Origin: Silurus meridionalis
Taxonomy: Eukaryota; Chordata; Actinopteri; Siluriformes; Siluridae
Length of the DNA stretch: 64,000 nucleotides
NCBI RefSeq assembly: GCF_014805685.1
Contig: NC_060886.1
Span: forward strand, 19,512,608-19,576,607
Direction of reading: 5' to 3'
Shown here: positions 24,405 through 36,515 of the stretch, in pieces
Position numbering within the stretch: position 1 is the stretch's first letter
How the letters are laid out: each line of letters begins with the position of its first letter
The notes under the pieces: generated by a model
Told to the model about the DNA's origin: nothing
Databases searched by the model: none
What the model saw: the letters and a program-made list of their open reading frames with translations, nothing else
Made by a program: the position numbers and the translations under genes

Positions 24405-24955
24405 ATGATTTTGTGCAGTGTGGCAGGATGCATTATTCTGCCATTAGGGAATACTGTTGCTGTGAAGAGGTGTGCTTGTTCTGCAGCAATGCTTAGGTAC
24501 GTGGTATGTATCAATACAACAGCTACATGAATGCCAGGACCCAGATTTTGCAAGCAGAACACTGCCCAGAGCATCACACTGTTTCTAGTGGCTTGCCTTC
24601 TTCCCATAGATCACCCTTGTGCCATCTCTTCTCCAGTTAAGCAACACAGCCATCCACATGATGTAAAAGAAAGGGTGATATTTGACACCAGAGCACCTTC
24701 TTCCATTGCTCTATAGTCCAGCTCTAATGCTCAGATGCAACTTGTAGGCCCTTTTGGCACTTTTTATGCAGCACTGTGTTCTGCTACTTTCAATCTGAGC
24801 TACAGTAGCTGTTCTGTTGGGCTGGACCAGGCAGTGTTGATTTTGCTTGCTGTGCTTTGGAAGCCCAATACCCTGTCACCTGTTTACCGGCTGTCCTTCC
24901 TTGGACCAGTTTTTAAGGGTACCACTGCATACCAGGAAACAACCCAGAGTAAGTA
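24405..24955 (-). mobile_element. degenerate Tc1/mariner-like transposase relic (antisense)
   Basis: Read on the minus strand, the DNA encodes in shifting frames a Tc1-type transposase: an HTH-region WTKEGQP-like piece near 24900, then an equivalent of the HWTMEQWKKVLWSDE region near 24700, and SVMLWAVFCLQNLGPGIHV in one frame (24600-24530). The QDNAPCHTA catalytic motif is present as QNNASCHTA near 24415-24440, so the second catalytic Asp is lost. Frameshifts and small deletions break it throughout. No terminal repeats were found. Confidence 0.65.
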
Positions 24956-25148
24956 CAAGATAATGCAACACCAAGCCACCACTGCCCCATAACCCTTAAT
25001 TACTAAGTCGTAGTGTACTACAGCACTTGTTATTGATTTTAATGTTTGATTGGTTGATCGGCTGATCGTATAGTGTACATCACTTATCGCCAGTTGGCTG
25101 AATTTATTCCAGGGCTGCCAGGTTTGATATCCAGTGAGTGAAAAAGGA

Positions 25149-25150
<2 letters not shown>

Positions 25151-25244
<94 letters not shown>

Positions 25245-25257
25245 TAATATATAATAT
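25151..25257. repeat. (TA)n microsatellite
   Basis: About 86 bp of pure TA, then TAATATATAATAT degradation. Confidence 0.95.
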
Positions 25258-26049
25258 CTTGAAACTATCCTGACTGTGTTATAATGTGATGACACCTTCT
25301 GTGATGTCATTCCATTAGCCTGCTTCCTAAAGACACTTTCTCACACCTTTAACGATGATAGCCTTCTGCAAAGTGCAATTGTATTTCAATGCATTGATTT
25401 AGAGCAGGATAATTAACTGCAGACAGGGTGAGAGGTGAAGAGGCATCGTGAAGTTTTCTGTTTATGAAAACATCTGTTCAGTAGTAAATCTACTGCCATT
25501 CTCATTTCAGTGAAAATTTAAAAAGAGGATTTCTTGTTCTAAATGCAAGAATATCACTGGGCTTGAACACTGGAAGCAGCATGCAGGAGTGATGTGTTGA
25601 CAGCTACGCTGAACTGCAAAATGCCTGACAAGTTACACGAATGAAACACTGCTAAAGCAATTAAATGCAACAACCAGACAATGAAACTTCTGAAGCTTCA
25701 ACCAACTACAATTCCATAAGAGCAGCATCATGTAAATCCCATTAAGATGATCTGAGAGAGAGTGGATTAAAGACAGGGACTTTTGAATACTATGTGCACT
25801 ACTTGCTGCACATATACACATGCTGAACATGCATTATGGCAACCACTTCTACCAGCAAGATCCTACAAATCACTGAGATATGGAGCCGACACAGAGACAG
25901 TAAAAGGAAGACAACAGGGAGCATCATACCCCCCACCCCCTTGCTCTAATTGGATGCCAAAATGGGATGGATGAATGCCTGTGTTTCTTCATCATGACTA
26001 AATTTACTGCAGTATCATATTAGCAAAAATCACAGATTATTCACTGTAC

Positions 26050-26250
26050 TATTACATATTTCATTTTTATTTATGGAATTTGGCAAATGCCCTTTTCCTG
26101 AGCGACTATCACATTCCTACAACTGAGCAGATATGGGGTTAAGGGCCTTGTTTAGGGGCCCAGAAGTGGCAACTTAGTGTAGCTGGGATTTGAACTAACG
26201 ACCTTCAGAGCCAAAGTCGAAAGACATAAACCACTAAGCTACCATCTCCC
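26050..26250 (-). repeat. tRNA-derived SINE
   Basis: The minus strand carries a perfect Pol III A box TAGCTTAGTGG (26241-26231), then a B-box-like GTTCAAATCCC (26195-26185) at tRNA-like spacing, followed by a body that ends in a GCATTTGCCAAATTCCATAAATAAA-type 3' tail (26100-26055). This arrangement defines a tRNA-head SINE. The same tail motif recurs at about 36340-36395 (plus strand), 38803-38870 and 62287-62325 (minus strand). Confidence 0.7.
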
Positions 26251-27169
26251 TCATATACATATCACATATGCATATGTAAGCGGGTTTCAGTATTTATATG
26301 TACAAGTCACACAAAAGGCCCACGTATCTGAAATAAAATGTTGAATCACCAGTGTGCAAAAAAAAAATCTAATCAGTAGTCTATAAACAACTGCAATATG
26401 CATATATATTTCTTTAACAATGAATGTCTTGGCCTATATGTATCACAACCATATAAAACATTGTAGAACTTTGTGTGGTTAGAAAAAAACAAGATATTTT
26501 TTGTATTTAAAAAGCCCTTAGGAGTCTATTGCTCCTCAAATTAAAAACAGATTATTGCATCCTTTGTTTTTTCCAATCCCCATCCTCCCCACCCCCCTTC
26601 CCCCTGAAGACATCTACGCATGGCATGGCACAGGGCATTTTTCCAAAGCAAGCTGTCTGTTTCTGTCAACGTAGCAGCCACTGATCTCTTTCACTAACGT
26701 CCCTTGCCTAAAACAAATCGCAAATTCTGACCTTTTACAGCACATCTTACCTTAAATCAAAGGAACTATATAGACATATGTAACTACTGTGGACCATTTC
26801 TGGTCATTCTGGCATTAAAAGGTCCTCTATGTATAATTAATATATATTGCACTCTTTCTTCAATAGCCACACTATAAATTAATTAATATATTTGTACAAC
26901 CATTTTAATTTACACAAAACAGTGAATATAAAAAATTACATTGGTTACAATGTCACTGAACATGTACTTTAATAGACTTTTAGTAATAACATGATATTTC
27001 CATTAAAGGTGGCAATCATAATTGAACAGATATATGTCACAAAAAAAAGAGAGAAAGATATATTGTTTAGACTGCATTTAGGTATGAAGTATAGAAAATA
27101 AAACTATTCATGATTGAGTGTGTCTTTCTGCAGATACATTTGCGTGTACGTCCCTGCCTTTTTCCTGAA

Positions 27170-27171
<2 letters not shown>

Positions 27172-27206
<35 letters not shown>
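27172..27206. repeat. (TG)n microsatellite
   Basis: About 35 bp of pure TG; intron 1. Confidence 0.95.
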
Positions 27207-27209
<3 letters not shown>

Positions 27210-27893
27210 ATGTGTGTCCATGCTGGGAAGCATTACCGCACTCAGCTGATTCCTTGCAGAAGGGAAAAAAGGGATTGGTGGAAGAGTAACAATAGAAGCA
27301 GATAATGAGGCACAATGCCACATTCAGACCTGCTGCCTACCTTATGTTTCACCTCGCTCCTACAGACCACTGGCACCATGTTAAACCGTTTACATTGAAT
27401 TTGATTTGATTATGGTTGCAGTAAGCAGGATTTCACATTCTTTACAGTCAGTTATATAATAAAAATGGTCTGTCCTGGCTGACCGCAAAACATATTATAA
27501 CATTCGATAATACAAAATAGCCTCTACTGACATGACCACTTTAAAAATAAATAAATAAATAAAAGTCTATAGACTACAACAAGATCCCACATGACTGTAT
27601 GACCCAGTAATATATGGGAATGATCATATTGTCAGTTTCACCCCCAACAGTAATTAAACCACCAAACAGTTGACATTTATGTCATTGTTTTACATGCAAT
27701 TTTTAAAAACGTCAATTTCTTAAAGAAATATTCACCATGTACATACATCATTTCCAAAATAATCACAGCAATCTTTATAGATTTTTACACTAAATCATAC
27801 TTGCTTCCCAAATTAAAGGGTAACAGCATATATTATAGGAGCAGATAAGAGCAGAAACCATGCAATATCCTAAGCACAAAGAATGACACAATT

Positions 27894-27928
<35 letters not shown>

Positions 27929-28540
27929 TTGGTTGTTGTCGAACTAAAGGTTAGTCAAATAATGCCTGAAGCATCTTTGTCACATACTTCTAACCAAAGC
28001 AGGGTCAATCAGGCTAATGAGAGAAGTATTATACTCAGGACTACCCTTTAAACCTATTAATTGCAATCCATCATTGAGGAAAGCCACTAAGGATCTAAGC
28101 CAATCTGCTAAAGAGAAAGCACTAATACCCATTAGATTAGCGTTCCAATTAATGACAAACAGATTCTCAGGCTAAACGAATGGTAAAAGAATGATCAGCT
28201 CTGAGACCCCGGCTTCAGATGCTGAGCAATTATCTGTATTGACAGATGAGAAGCAACTCAGCCTTGTGAGTGATGAACATGAGCCAAAGTGATATTATTT
28301 CTGAAACAACAGAAACTCAAATGCAAAAGTCTTTGAAAGACTGCACACCATTGAGAAATTCGCAGGGGGCCTTTAATTGCAGTCATAACAGTTGCGAATA
28401 ATTGGATCATAAATTCAAGGCAAGAATCAGTCTCTACTAAAAGAATACAATAAAAATTGACAAAATGATTTCTTACACAAACAATATAATATATATTATA
28501 TAACATAATATATAAAATATATAATGAGACAGGTTCTTAC

Positions 28541-28572
28541 CTTAAATGAAGAATATGTGTGACTTTAAATTT
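28541..28572 (-). other. csrnp3: candidate 32-bp 5' microexon of csrnp3
   Basis: On the minus strand an uninterrupted pyrimidine tract of about 20 bases ends in CCAAACAG (28580-28573). Then come 32 bases with no ATG, then AAG|GTAAGA (donor 28540-28535). Both sites are close to consensus and are correctly spaced for a microexon. It lies about 1.1 kb downstream of the predicted exon 1. No transcript evidence is available, so this could be a chance pair of sites. Confidence 0.4.
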
Positions 28573-29706
28573 CTGTTTGGAAAAAAAAAGAAGAAATTCC
28601 TTATTAGACATAAATCATCAAGTGGGGCAGAGGGTGGAACAGTATGACTCATGGTGTGATAAATGCACATCCAGTGCAACATCACAGTTTTTTTGACACA
28701 TTGTGCTGTCTATCTACCCATTCTGCAGTTTAACAATGAACACCACTGCAGCAATGCAAATATTAACTACTACAATACTTTGTCTAGATTTTCTCTCGAA
28801 TCAAGAGAACATTGTCTTGAAATCCCTCTATCCTCTCTTTGTTATACTGTACTTTGTTATATCCACGGTATAACAGCTTAATTGTACGGCTCATTATTAC
28901 TTTGCTATACCACATACCGTTCTTACAGGCATATTGTCATAGACATATAGTCAGCACATACCATCTAACGTGGTCCACTTTTTTGTTTTATCATCTCGGC
29001 CGAACGTGTTTATGATTCAAGGCTGTTATGATGGGTAAAATCAATGTGTAGAGTGAGCCTGAGCCCCTGCGTGGGCCTTGTGAATGCTCCCTCATTACAG
29101 GAGAGAGCTATTCCTATGGGATTTGCAAAGAGGCAGAGCTCTGCCTGACACAGCTGCCTGTTCTCACAATGAGATTCGCTCACTATTATGTCCAGCAGCC
29201 TACATGTGATTAGAGGTTGTTTTTAAGCGAAATAAAAAGCATCAACCTTTTTTCTTTTTTTTTCCTTTCTTTATTAATTCTCAGCATGGTGTTCCTTACA
29301 TATAAAAAGACACACATACACATGCAGGCTACTCATTAACATAATATACATTAGTATAATATATATATTCCCAATGCAATTCTTGAAAAAAAACATGCAA
29401 AATACTGTAATTATTTGCATGCATATAGTTCGAACAAATGATAGATTGCTGTACTCGTATGATCTAATTAGTACCCTCTATGGGCTATTAAACCTCCTGC
29501 TAATGGCTTGCTGCATTGGGGTTTAAGAGTTGATCATATCAGTTATACCTAACAGCTGACTGCAGGGACAGCGAGCACACCTTAGGACAATTTTACAATC
29601 TGAAGAAAAAAATGCCTTATGGAATAAATGAGGTCTGGTGTCCACCTGAGAAACATCTATTATCCCCTGATGCTGACAATGAAGAATAGCGCGTGCAAAT
29701 ACTCAC

Positions 29707-29900
29707 CATTCATTTTGAGATCCTAAAGAAAGCTTGGAGAAGTGACGCTTGATCATGTAGGGCGGTTGGTGGAATAATGCTTGAGGATCGCATGGCATAA
29801 AGGCAGTGACAGTGTTACAGACCGGTGAGGGGTTTTTTTTCTTCACTCAGCCGGCATTCGGCGCCTCCTCACAGACGCATTGAGGAGCATCAGCGCTGCT
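29707..29900 (-). other. csrnp3: predicted csrnp3 5' non-coding exon 1 (5' edge unknown)
   Basis: The minus strand carries AATG|GTGAGT at 29707/29706, a strong donor directly downstream of a GC-rich, CpG-containing segment, on the same strand as csrnp3 and with no other gene nearby. Within the exon, an ATG at 29713-29711 sits two codons before the donor, with an in-frame TAG 12 bases upstream of it and A at position -3. A further ATG in another frame lies at 29756-29754. The transcription start is not determined; 29900 is a placeholder. Confidence 0.5.
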
Positions 29901-30060
29901 CTGGCAGACGAGCAAACAATGGTGCAGGCAGGGCCGCTCTGACAGCTTCGCCGGCCACGTGATCAAACTCAGCCAATCATCGCACGACTTGGAGGGGGGG
30001 GTTCTGGGTCGCCAGTTTGGAACGGCGAAGCGCCCGTGTTGCCAGATTGGGAGAGTTCCC
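29850..30060 (-). promoter_or_regulatory. csrnp3: CpG-rich promoter-like segment of csrnp3
   Basis: This is the clearest CpG-rich patch in an AT-rich window. It contains GGCGCC, a CACGTG E-box (29956-29961), CCAAT on the plus strand (29973-29977) and on the minus strand (30050-30046), and a G-run at 29991-30001. No clear TATA box is seen, as expected for a CpG promoter. Assignment to csrnp3 follows from position and strand. Confidence 0.5.
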
Positions 30061-30284
30061 TTCCCACATGAATAAACTGGCAACTCAGCTGGGGTGGAAA
30101 TGTATAGCCTGAGGGGGGTGTATTTATTACTTACAGGTTCGGATTGTTCTGCAGTGAAATATGCATGTTAAACGAAAAGGATCTTCTTTTTCAGAAACTA
30201 TTGTAAACTGGTCAGGGTCGTGATGGATTTTGAAAGAATGTCCTGGGAATAGTGGATAGAGGTAGGGTAAAAATACAAACTGGG

Positions 30285-30525
30285 AGGGACACTAGACACC
30301 ACAGGAGTCCTTTCACACACATTCACACACATTCACACACACATTCACACCTAGGGGCAATTTAGATCATTCATCTTGTGCCATGTTTCTGGATGGTGGG
30401 AGGAAACAGGAGAACCAGAAGGAGATTGATGTGGACATGAGAAGGATATTCATACTCCACAAAGACATTAACATGGATGGACTTGATCAAATTGATGGCC
30501 CTTTGCTGTGCCACTGTGCCACTTT
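30285..30525 (+). repeat. SINE/LINE-derived interspersed repeat fragment
   Basis: CACACATTCACACCTAGGGGCAATTTAGA followed by GGTGGGAGGAAAC, GAGAACC and CTGTGCCAC at the end matches a repeat common in fish genomes that ends in a column of CACTGTGCCACC-type sequence. It is degraded. It lies immediately upstream of the csrnp3 promoter region. Family assignment is from memory. Confidence 0.5.
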
Positions 30526-30591
30526 ACAAAGTTTCTGAATATCATATTCTGTTCTGAGGTTCTGTGTGTCAATTGGCTGGTTGTCAAAATG

Positions 30592-31408
<817 letters not shown>

Positions 31409-31412
31409 TGGT

Positions 31413-32815
31413 GTAGAAGGGAGTATTTTCAGCAGCTGATGAATAAAGAAAATGAGAGAGCGAGAAGGTTGGATGGTGTGGAGTTGGTGAAGCAGGAAGT
31501 GGATAGGATTAGTAAGGAGGAAGTGAGAGCAGCGATTAAGAGGTTGAAGAGTGGAAAGTCATTAGGACCAGATGACATACCGGTAGATGCATGGAGATGT
31601 TTAGGAGAGATGGCAGTGGAGTTTTGAACAAGATTTTTCAACAAGATTCTGGAAGGTGAGAGGGTGCCTGAGGAATGGAGAAGGAGTGTGCTGGTAACGA
31701 TCTTTAAGAATAAGGGAGATGTGCAGACCTGCAGTAACTACAGGGGAATTAAGTTGATCAGTCACACCATGAAGTTATGGGAAAGAGTAGTGGAAGCCAG
31801 GCTGAGAGAAGAGGTCACCATCTGTGAGCTACAGTATGGTTTATTGCTGAGGAAGAGCACCACAGACGCATTCTTTGCTTTGAGATGTTGAGATGTTGAT
31901 GGAGAAGTATATTGAAGTTTAGAAGGGTTGCATTGTGTGTTTGTGGATTTAGAGAAAGCGTACGACAGGGTTCCTTAAGAGGAGTTGTGGTTTTGTATGA
32001 GAAAGTCAGGTGTGTCAGAGAAGTATGTGAGGGTGGTGCAGGACATGTATGAGGACAGTGTGACAGCAGTGAAGTGTGCAGTAGGGACAACAGACTGGTT
32101 CAAGGTGAAGGTTGGACTGCATTAAGGATCGACTCTGAGCCCTTTCCTGTTTGCAGTGGTGATGGACAGGTTGACAGACGAGATCAGGCAGGAGTCTCCC
32201 TGGACTATGATCTTTGCAGATGATATTGTGATTTGTGGTAAGAGTAGGGAGCAGGTTGAGAAAAGCCTGGAAAGGTGAAGGTACGCGCTGGAGAGAAGGG
32301 GAATGAAAGTCAGTAGGAGTAAGACAATGTATGTGTATGAGAGGGAGGGCAGTGGAGTGGTTCGGTTGCAGGGAGAAGAAGTAGAGAAGGTGGAGGAGTT
32401 CAGGTACCTGGGGTCAACAGTGCAAAGTAATGGAGAGTGTGTTAGAGAAGTGAAGAAAAGGGTGCAGACAGGGTGAAGTGGGTGGAGAAGAGTGACAGGA
32501 GTGATTTGTGATAGAAGGGTATTTGCAAGAATGAAAGGGAAAGTTTATAGGACTGTGGTGAGACCTGCGATGTTGTATGGATTAGAGACAGTGGCATTGA
32601 GTAAAAGACAGGAGGTGGAGCTGGAGGTAGCAGAGCTGAAGATGTTAATGAAATTAGATTATTAGAGGGACAGTGCATGTAGGACGTTTTGGAGACAAGG
32701 TGAGAGAGGCAACATTGAGATGGTTTGGACATGTTCAGAGGAGGGACATGGGGTATATTGGTAGGAGAATGCTGAGGATGGAGCCACCAAGAAGGTGGTT
32801 TTCCTGGCACATGTA
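31413..32815 (+). mobile_element. RTE-like LINE reverse transcriptase fragment, broken
   Basis: Encodes, with stops and frameshifts, a non-LTR reverse transcriptase: KSGKSLGPDDIPVDAWR, a PEEWRRSVLVTIFKNKGD block, NYRGIKLISHTMKLWERVVE, VDLEKAYDRVP (31942 on), [23 protein letters not shown] and the catalytic FADD (32213-32224), then a GDKVREATLRWFGHVQRR-type C-terminal part near 32690-32750. Visible breaks include TGA at 31625-31627, TAA at 31976-31978 and TAA at 32123-32125. The 5' endonuclease half and the 3' tail are absent. I assign it to the RTE-like group from the wording of these blocks; the clade is not certain. Confidence 0.8.
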
Positions 32816-33449
32816 GACAGATATCTGTTCAACTGCATACTATACACGAGGTGATGAATATTAAAATGAAAAAGATAGGAATATAAAAAATAATGTTTAA
32901 CCCAATTTGAAACATAACATAAAACATTTAAAACGTGTTAGGAATTAAACCCAGGAGCACAGAAAAACTAATCACGAGCACACAAAATACATGGTCTAAA
33001 CTTCACCGATAGGCATTAAGTGCTGTGGTCAATCAAGCTCATAATCATATATTTTTTTAATACCAGCATGTTAAGTAAAAAAAACACTGAATATAAGGAA
33101 AAACATCTAATACCAACTATGACCATAACCCTGAGGCTGTTTTGTAGCAGGTAAATTAGTGGCTTTTGGGGGGAAAAATTGTATCCTGAATTATGCAGGA
33201 TATTTCAGCCCAAATTATAGTTGCATCTGCTTGGAATTGTAACATAGAAATGTTTTATATGAAATTTTTTCGCAATGACCATCTCACTGTCCGGACTTGA
33301 ACTCTACTGAGAACATGATCGCAACAGATGAGGGAAGTCTCTATGTACATGCCAAAGAATTTAAAAGAATTTGTGTGTTCTGCATGGAAGATGCCCAAAT
33401 AACAGCAATAAACATTCATTATAAAGGTGTTAAAAATACTCATTGTAAA

Positions 33450-33451
33450 GG

Positions 33452-33482
<31 letters not shown>

Positions 33483-33800
33483 ACTTCTTCTTTCGGCTTT
33501 TTCCATTAGGGGTAGCCACAGCGGATGATCCGTTTCCATATCCCCCTGTCCTCCACATCTGCCTCTTTAAACCCAGCATGTCTTCCCTCAACCCACATCC
33601 ATAAACCGCCTTGTTGGTCTTCCTCTATTCCTCCTTCCTGGCGGCTCAATCCTCAGCAATCTCCTACCGACATTAAATCATCTTAATCTCACCTCCCTCA
33701 CCTTGTCTCCAAAACGTCCTACGTCCACTGTCCCTCATAATAAACTAATTGCTAATCTTTTCCATCCTCATCACTCCCAACGAAAACCTCACCATTTTGC
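33450..33800 (-). mobile_element. RTE-like LINE 3' end with (GAA)n tail, antisense
   Basis: On the minus strand this reads the same C-terminal part as 32640-32770 (GAGGGACAGT, TAGGACGTTTTGGAGACAAG, GGTGAG), then the 3' region with GATCATCCGCTGTGGCTACC, CCTAATGGAAAAAGCCGAAA and a (GAA)n run (plus-strand TTC, 33453-33485), the usual simple-repeat tail of this family. It faces the 31413-32815 copy tail to tail. It is 5'-truncated, as LINE insertions usually are. Confidence 0.75.
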
Positions 33801-33844
33801 TAATTGTAAAGGGACACTATTATAAAAACTATTAAAAATATGAA

Positions 33845-33953
33845 AATAACCCAGCCATTAGGGTTGCATAAGCCAGTGCACTCTTAGTGCGGGTCCCAAG
33901 CCTGGATAAACGGGGAGGGTTGAGTTAGGAAGGGCCTCCAGTGTAAAATATGT
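33845..33953 (+). repeat. LINE-associated 3' repeat fragment
   Basis: GTGCGGGTCCCAAGCCTGG, ATAAACGGGGAGGGTTG and AGGAAGGGCCTCCAGTGTAAAA resemble a segment that accompanies RTE-like LINE 3' regions in fish. It directly precedes the long AT run at 33955. Assignment is from memory and boundaries are approximate. Confidence 0.45.
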
Positions 33954-33954
33954 G

Positions 33955-34128
<174 letters not shown>

Positions 34129-34165
34129 GGTGGAGAAATTTAGCCTTTTTCTAACAACTATCAAA

Positions 34166-34181
34166 TACTGCCCTCTACTGG
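34166..34181 (-). promoter_or_regulatory. CTCF-like site
   Basis: The minus strand reads CCAGTAGAGGGCAGTA, which fits the CTCF core consensus CCASYAGRKGGCRSYR at every position. It lies about 4.1 kb upstream of the csrnp3 promoter and 40 bp right of the compound microsatellite. Confidence 0.5.
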
Positions 34182-34706
34182 CTAACACTACGAGTTACAC
34201 TGCCAGTGTTCCCAATAGCACCGGATGTTTTCATTTGCTTTTTAAATATTTTGTAGTAGAGTAAGATTTCAAGCTACAGTATTTATTAACATTTTATGTA
34301 TCATGTCTAAATTACATCTAAAAATATTTCTTTCTGTAAATTAATCTAGCTAATCTTTCACTATTTCTTAGATGTAACACAAGACTGCACCATATATGAT
34401 ATATGTAAAAAAAAAAGCCAGAGAAAGAACTAAAATTCTTAAACTAAATTGAACAACATTTATCTATCAAATTAAAGTGAAGTTTGAATTGTTTAGATTG
34501 TTGGCTGCTTAAATTTTATTCGATGTGGAATAATCCTATGTGAAAAATATCACTTACTTATAAAATGTAAGACATGTTTAACTGAATGCAATTTTTATAT
34601 TCAATCTTAAATAAATCAAAGGTCTAAGCAAAAAATAAAGTTACCCCATGGTCTTAGGTAAAGTTGAAGACCAAATTTGATTATTTTCACACAGTATGAT
34701 ATTTTG

Positions 34707-34708
<2 letters not shown>

Positions 34709-34777
<69 letters not shown>
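34709..34777. repeat. (TG)n(GA)n compound microsatellite
   Basis: TG run of about 34 bp, a short TTT step, then GA of about 32 bp. It repeats the TG-to-GA order of the 33955-34125 tract. Confidence 0.95.
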
Positions 34778-34781
<4 letters not shown>

Positions 34782-36239
34782 GTTGCTATCCCCCCCTAAC
34801 CAGTTTATTAAGATTTTAAATTGTGGAACATTTTAAATAAATCCCATTAAGTAAAATATCTGACAGTGAACACTGGATGTCAGTAACAACACTGTTTTGA
34901 TGTACAGTACATACAAACTCTGATTTTATTTTTAGAACCCATACACTAACTGTACTCCTGTATAACTAAAAATATTGTAATAGTAAATGATGGCACTGAT
35001 ACATTGTTCATCATGCAAAGATGATCAATTTGTGCCTGAATCTGTGGGATGTTTTAAGATTAGAAAGATGTACCATTTCAGGCTGCTTGTATAAAGAAAA
35101 AGTGACTGTCGGCTCATTTTCTAGTAGTCACCTCTAATTACTGTGATGCTACGAAAGATTAATTATGTCATCAGTGAATTCTGACATTTTTAACCCTTTA
35201 ATGAACTCTCATTTTATTGTACATGATCAAAATTAATTAGTGTTATAAAGAATGTTAGCATTTTTCATGTATATGGAACTATATATTTCTAAATAAAATA
35301 AAATAAAATTAATGAAAACCCTGAGAGTAATTTATTAATACACTTTATTTAAATTCCATTTCTTTGAAAACCATTGTGTGGATATAAAAATCCTTCTGAG
35401 GATTTAATACAATATTCTCTAATGTACATTTGCATTTTTACACAACTTTTATTAGTAAGCTACATCTGTAGTTCCATAAGCAAAGCACTGATATCATTTG
35501 ATTGTGCTTTGCACTGTATATTTTAATTATATTTATGTTTGCATTGTGTCTCATAAACCCATAATGACTACAGGATTGTTTTTTTTTTGTTTTTTTATAT
35601 TTTTTATTGAGATTCAGATGGCATACTTCATCTAAAACGGCACTCCAGCATTAGGGAACTCATTTTCCTCTGATACCAGGGGAGCTAAAAAGAATTCTTA
35701 TTAAACATAACTGCACCTGTGTCCATTTCATATAATCGTTATAATGCCTGGCAACAATGCCTAGATACAGGTTAATACAGGCATTAATAGCAAGCGTCTA
35801 CAAACGCTACAGCAGTATGTGATAATTGGTCAGGCGATAATTGGTCACCATCACCATTGGCTCTCTTTAGGTGTCAGTAAAAGTGAGATATAAAGTGTAG
35901 CTTAAAAATTTGAATAAAGCCTATTGTCTGAGTCATTGTCTGTTGAAGACAATTGAAACAAAAGTGAAAAAAGTCCTTAAGGATTTTTTAGTTGTCCCTC
36001 TGCAGGAAGCAATAAAGATTCTGTGTAGAAGAATATTTTTTTAGGAGACTAAGAACTGTTACTCTTCAAAGAACCTTTTAAAAGAACCCAATTTTTGATA
36101 CTGGGTAATTAGTAGAAATAGTATGTATTAAATACATTGTATGCATGTTTGTGGAATAATTTTATCCTTCAGACTTTTATTTCTTAGTAATTACTTTATC
36201 CCGTTTGGGAAATCAAATCATATCCCTAGAACCCTAGTT

Positions 36240-36395
36240 TAATAGTAATGTTAGTGGGTAACATGTTGGACTTCAGAAGCTCTAATAACAGCACTGTTAC
36301 TGATGGGCCCTTGAACAAGGCCCTTATGAATAAGGTAAATGTAAGTTGTTCTAGATAAGGGCATCAGTCAAATGCCATAAGTGATAAATAAACAT
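36240..36395 (+). repeat. SINE fragment (same tail family as 26.1 kb)
   Basis: Contains GGGCCCTTGAACAAGGCCC and the 3' tail TTCTAGATAAGGGCATCAGT, CAAATGCCATAAGTG, followed by AATAAA. It is the same family as the SINE at 26050-26250 but on the plus strand and with a degraded tRNA head. Confidence 0.55.
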
Positions 36396-36414
36396 TAGAT
36401 GGGGTACTCAAATA

Positions 36415-36515
36415 CTTACATGGACATGGGGAGAAGATGTACAGAAACTCCACACAGAGTAACCTGGAACTACAAGGTGGCATACCTATCCACTGTGCCA
36501 CCCTCCCTGATATTG
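36415..36515 (+). repeat. degraded SINE/LINE-derived fragment
   Basis: ACATGGGGAGAAGATGTACA, GAAACTCCACACAGAG and CCACTGTGCCACCC match the same repeat type as 30285-30525. Only about 100 bp remains. Confidence 0.45.

Larger units (their letters stand above)
9532..29706 (-). other. csrnp3: csrnp3 intron 1 (about 20 kb)
   Basis: Bounded by the predicted exon 1 donor (G|GTGAGT, 29706-29701) and the CACACAG acceptor (9532-9533). A candidate 32-bp microexon lies near its 5' end. Transposon relics and microsatellites inside it are listed separately. The remaining stretches (for example 9670-10600, 12000-12900, 14100-15200, 17000-18600, 20210-23640, 23700-24400, 25260-26040, 26260-28500) are unique AT-rich sequence with no gene that I recognise. 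The intron exists only if the predicted exon 1 is right. Confidence 0.6.

Noticed and set aside
29847..30083. 78-codon minus-strand open frame in the CpG-rich segment
   Set aside because: No family resemblance, and it lies in promoter-like DNA where stops are scarce by composition; more likely promoter or 5'UTR.
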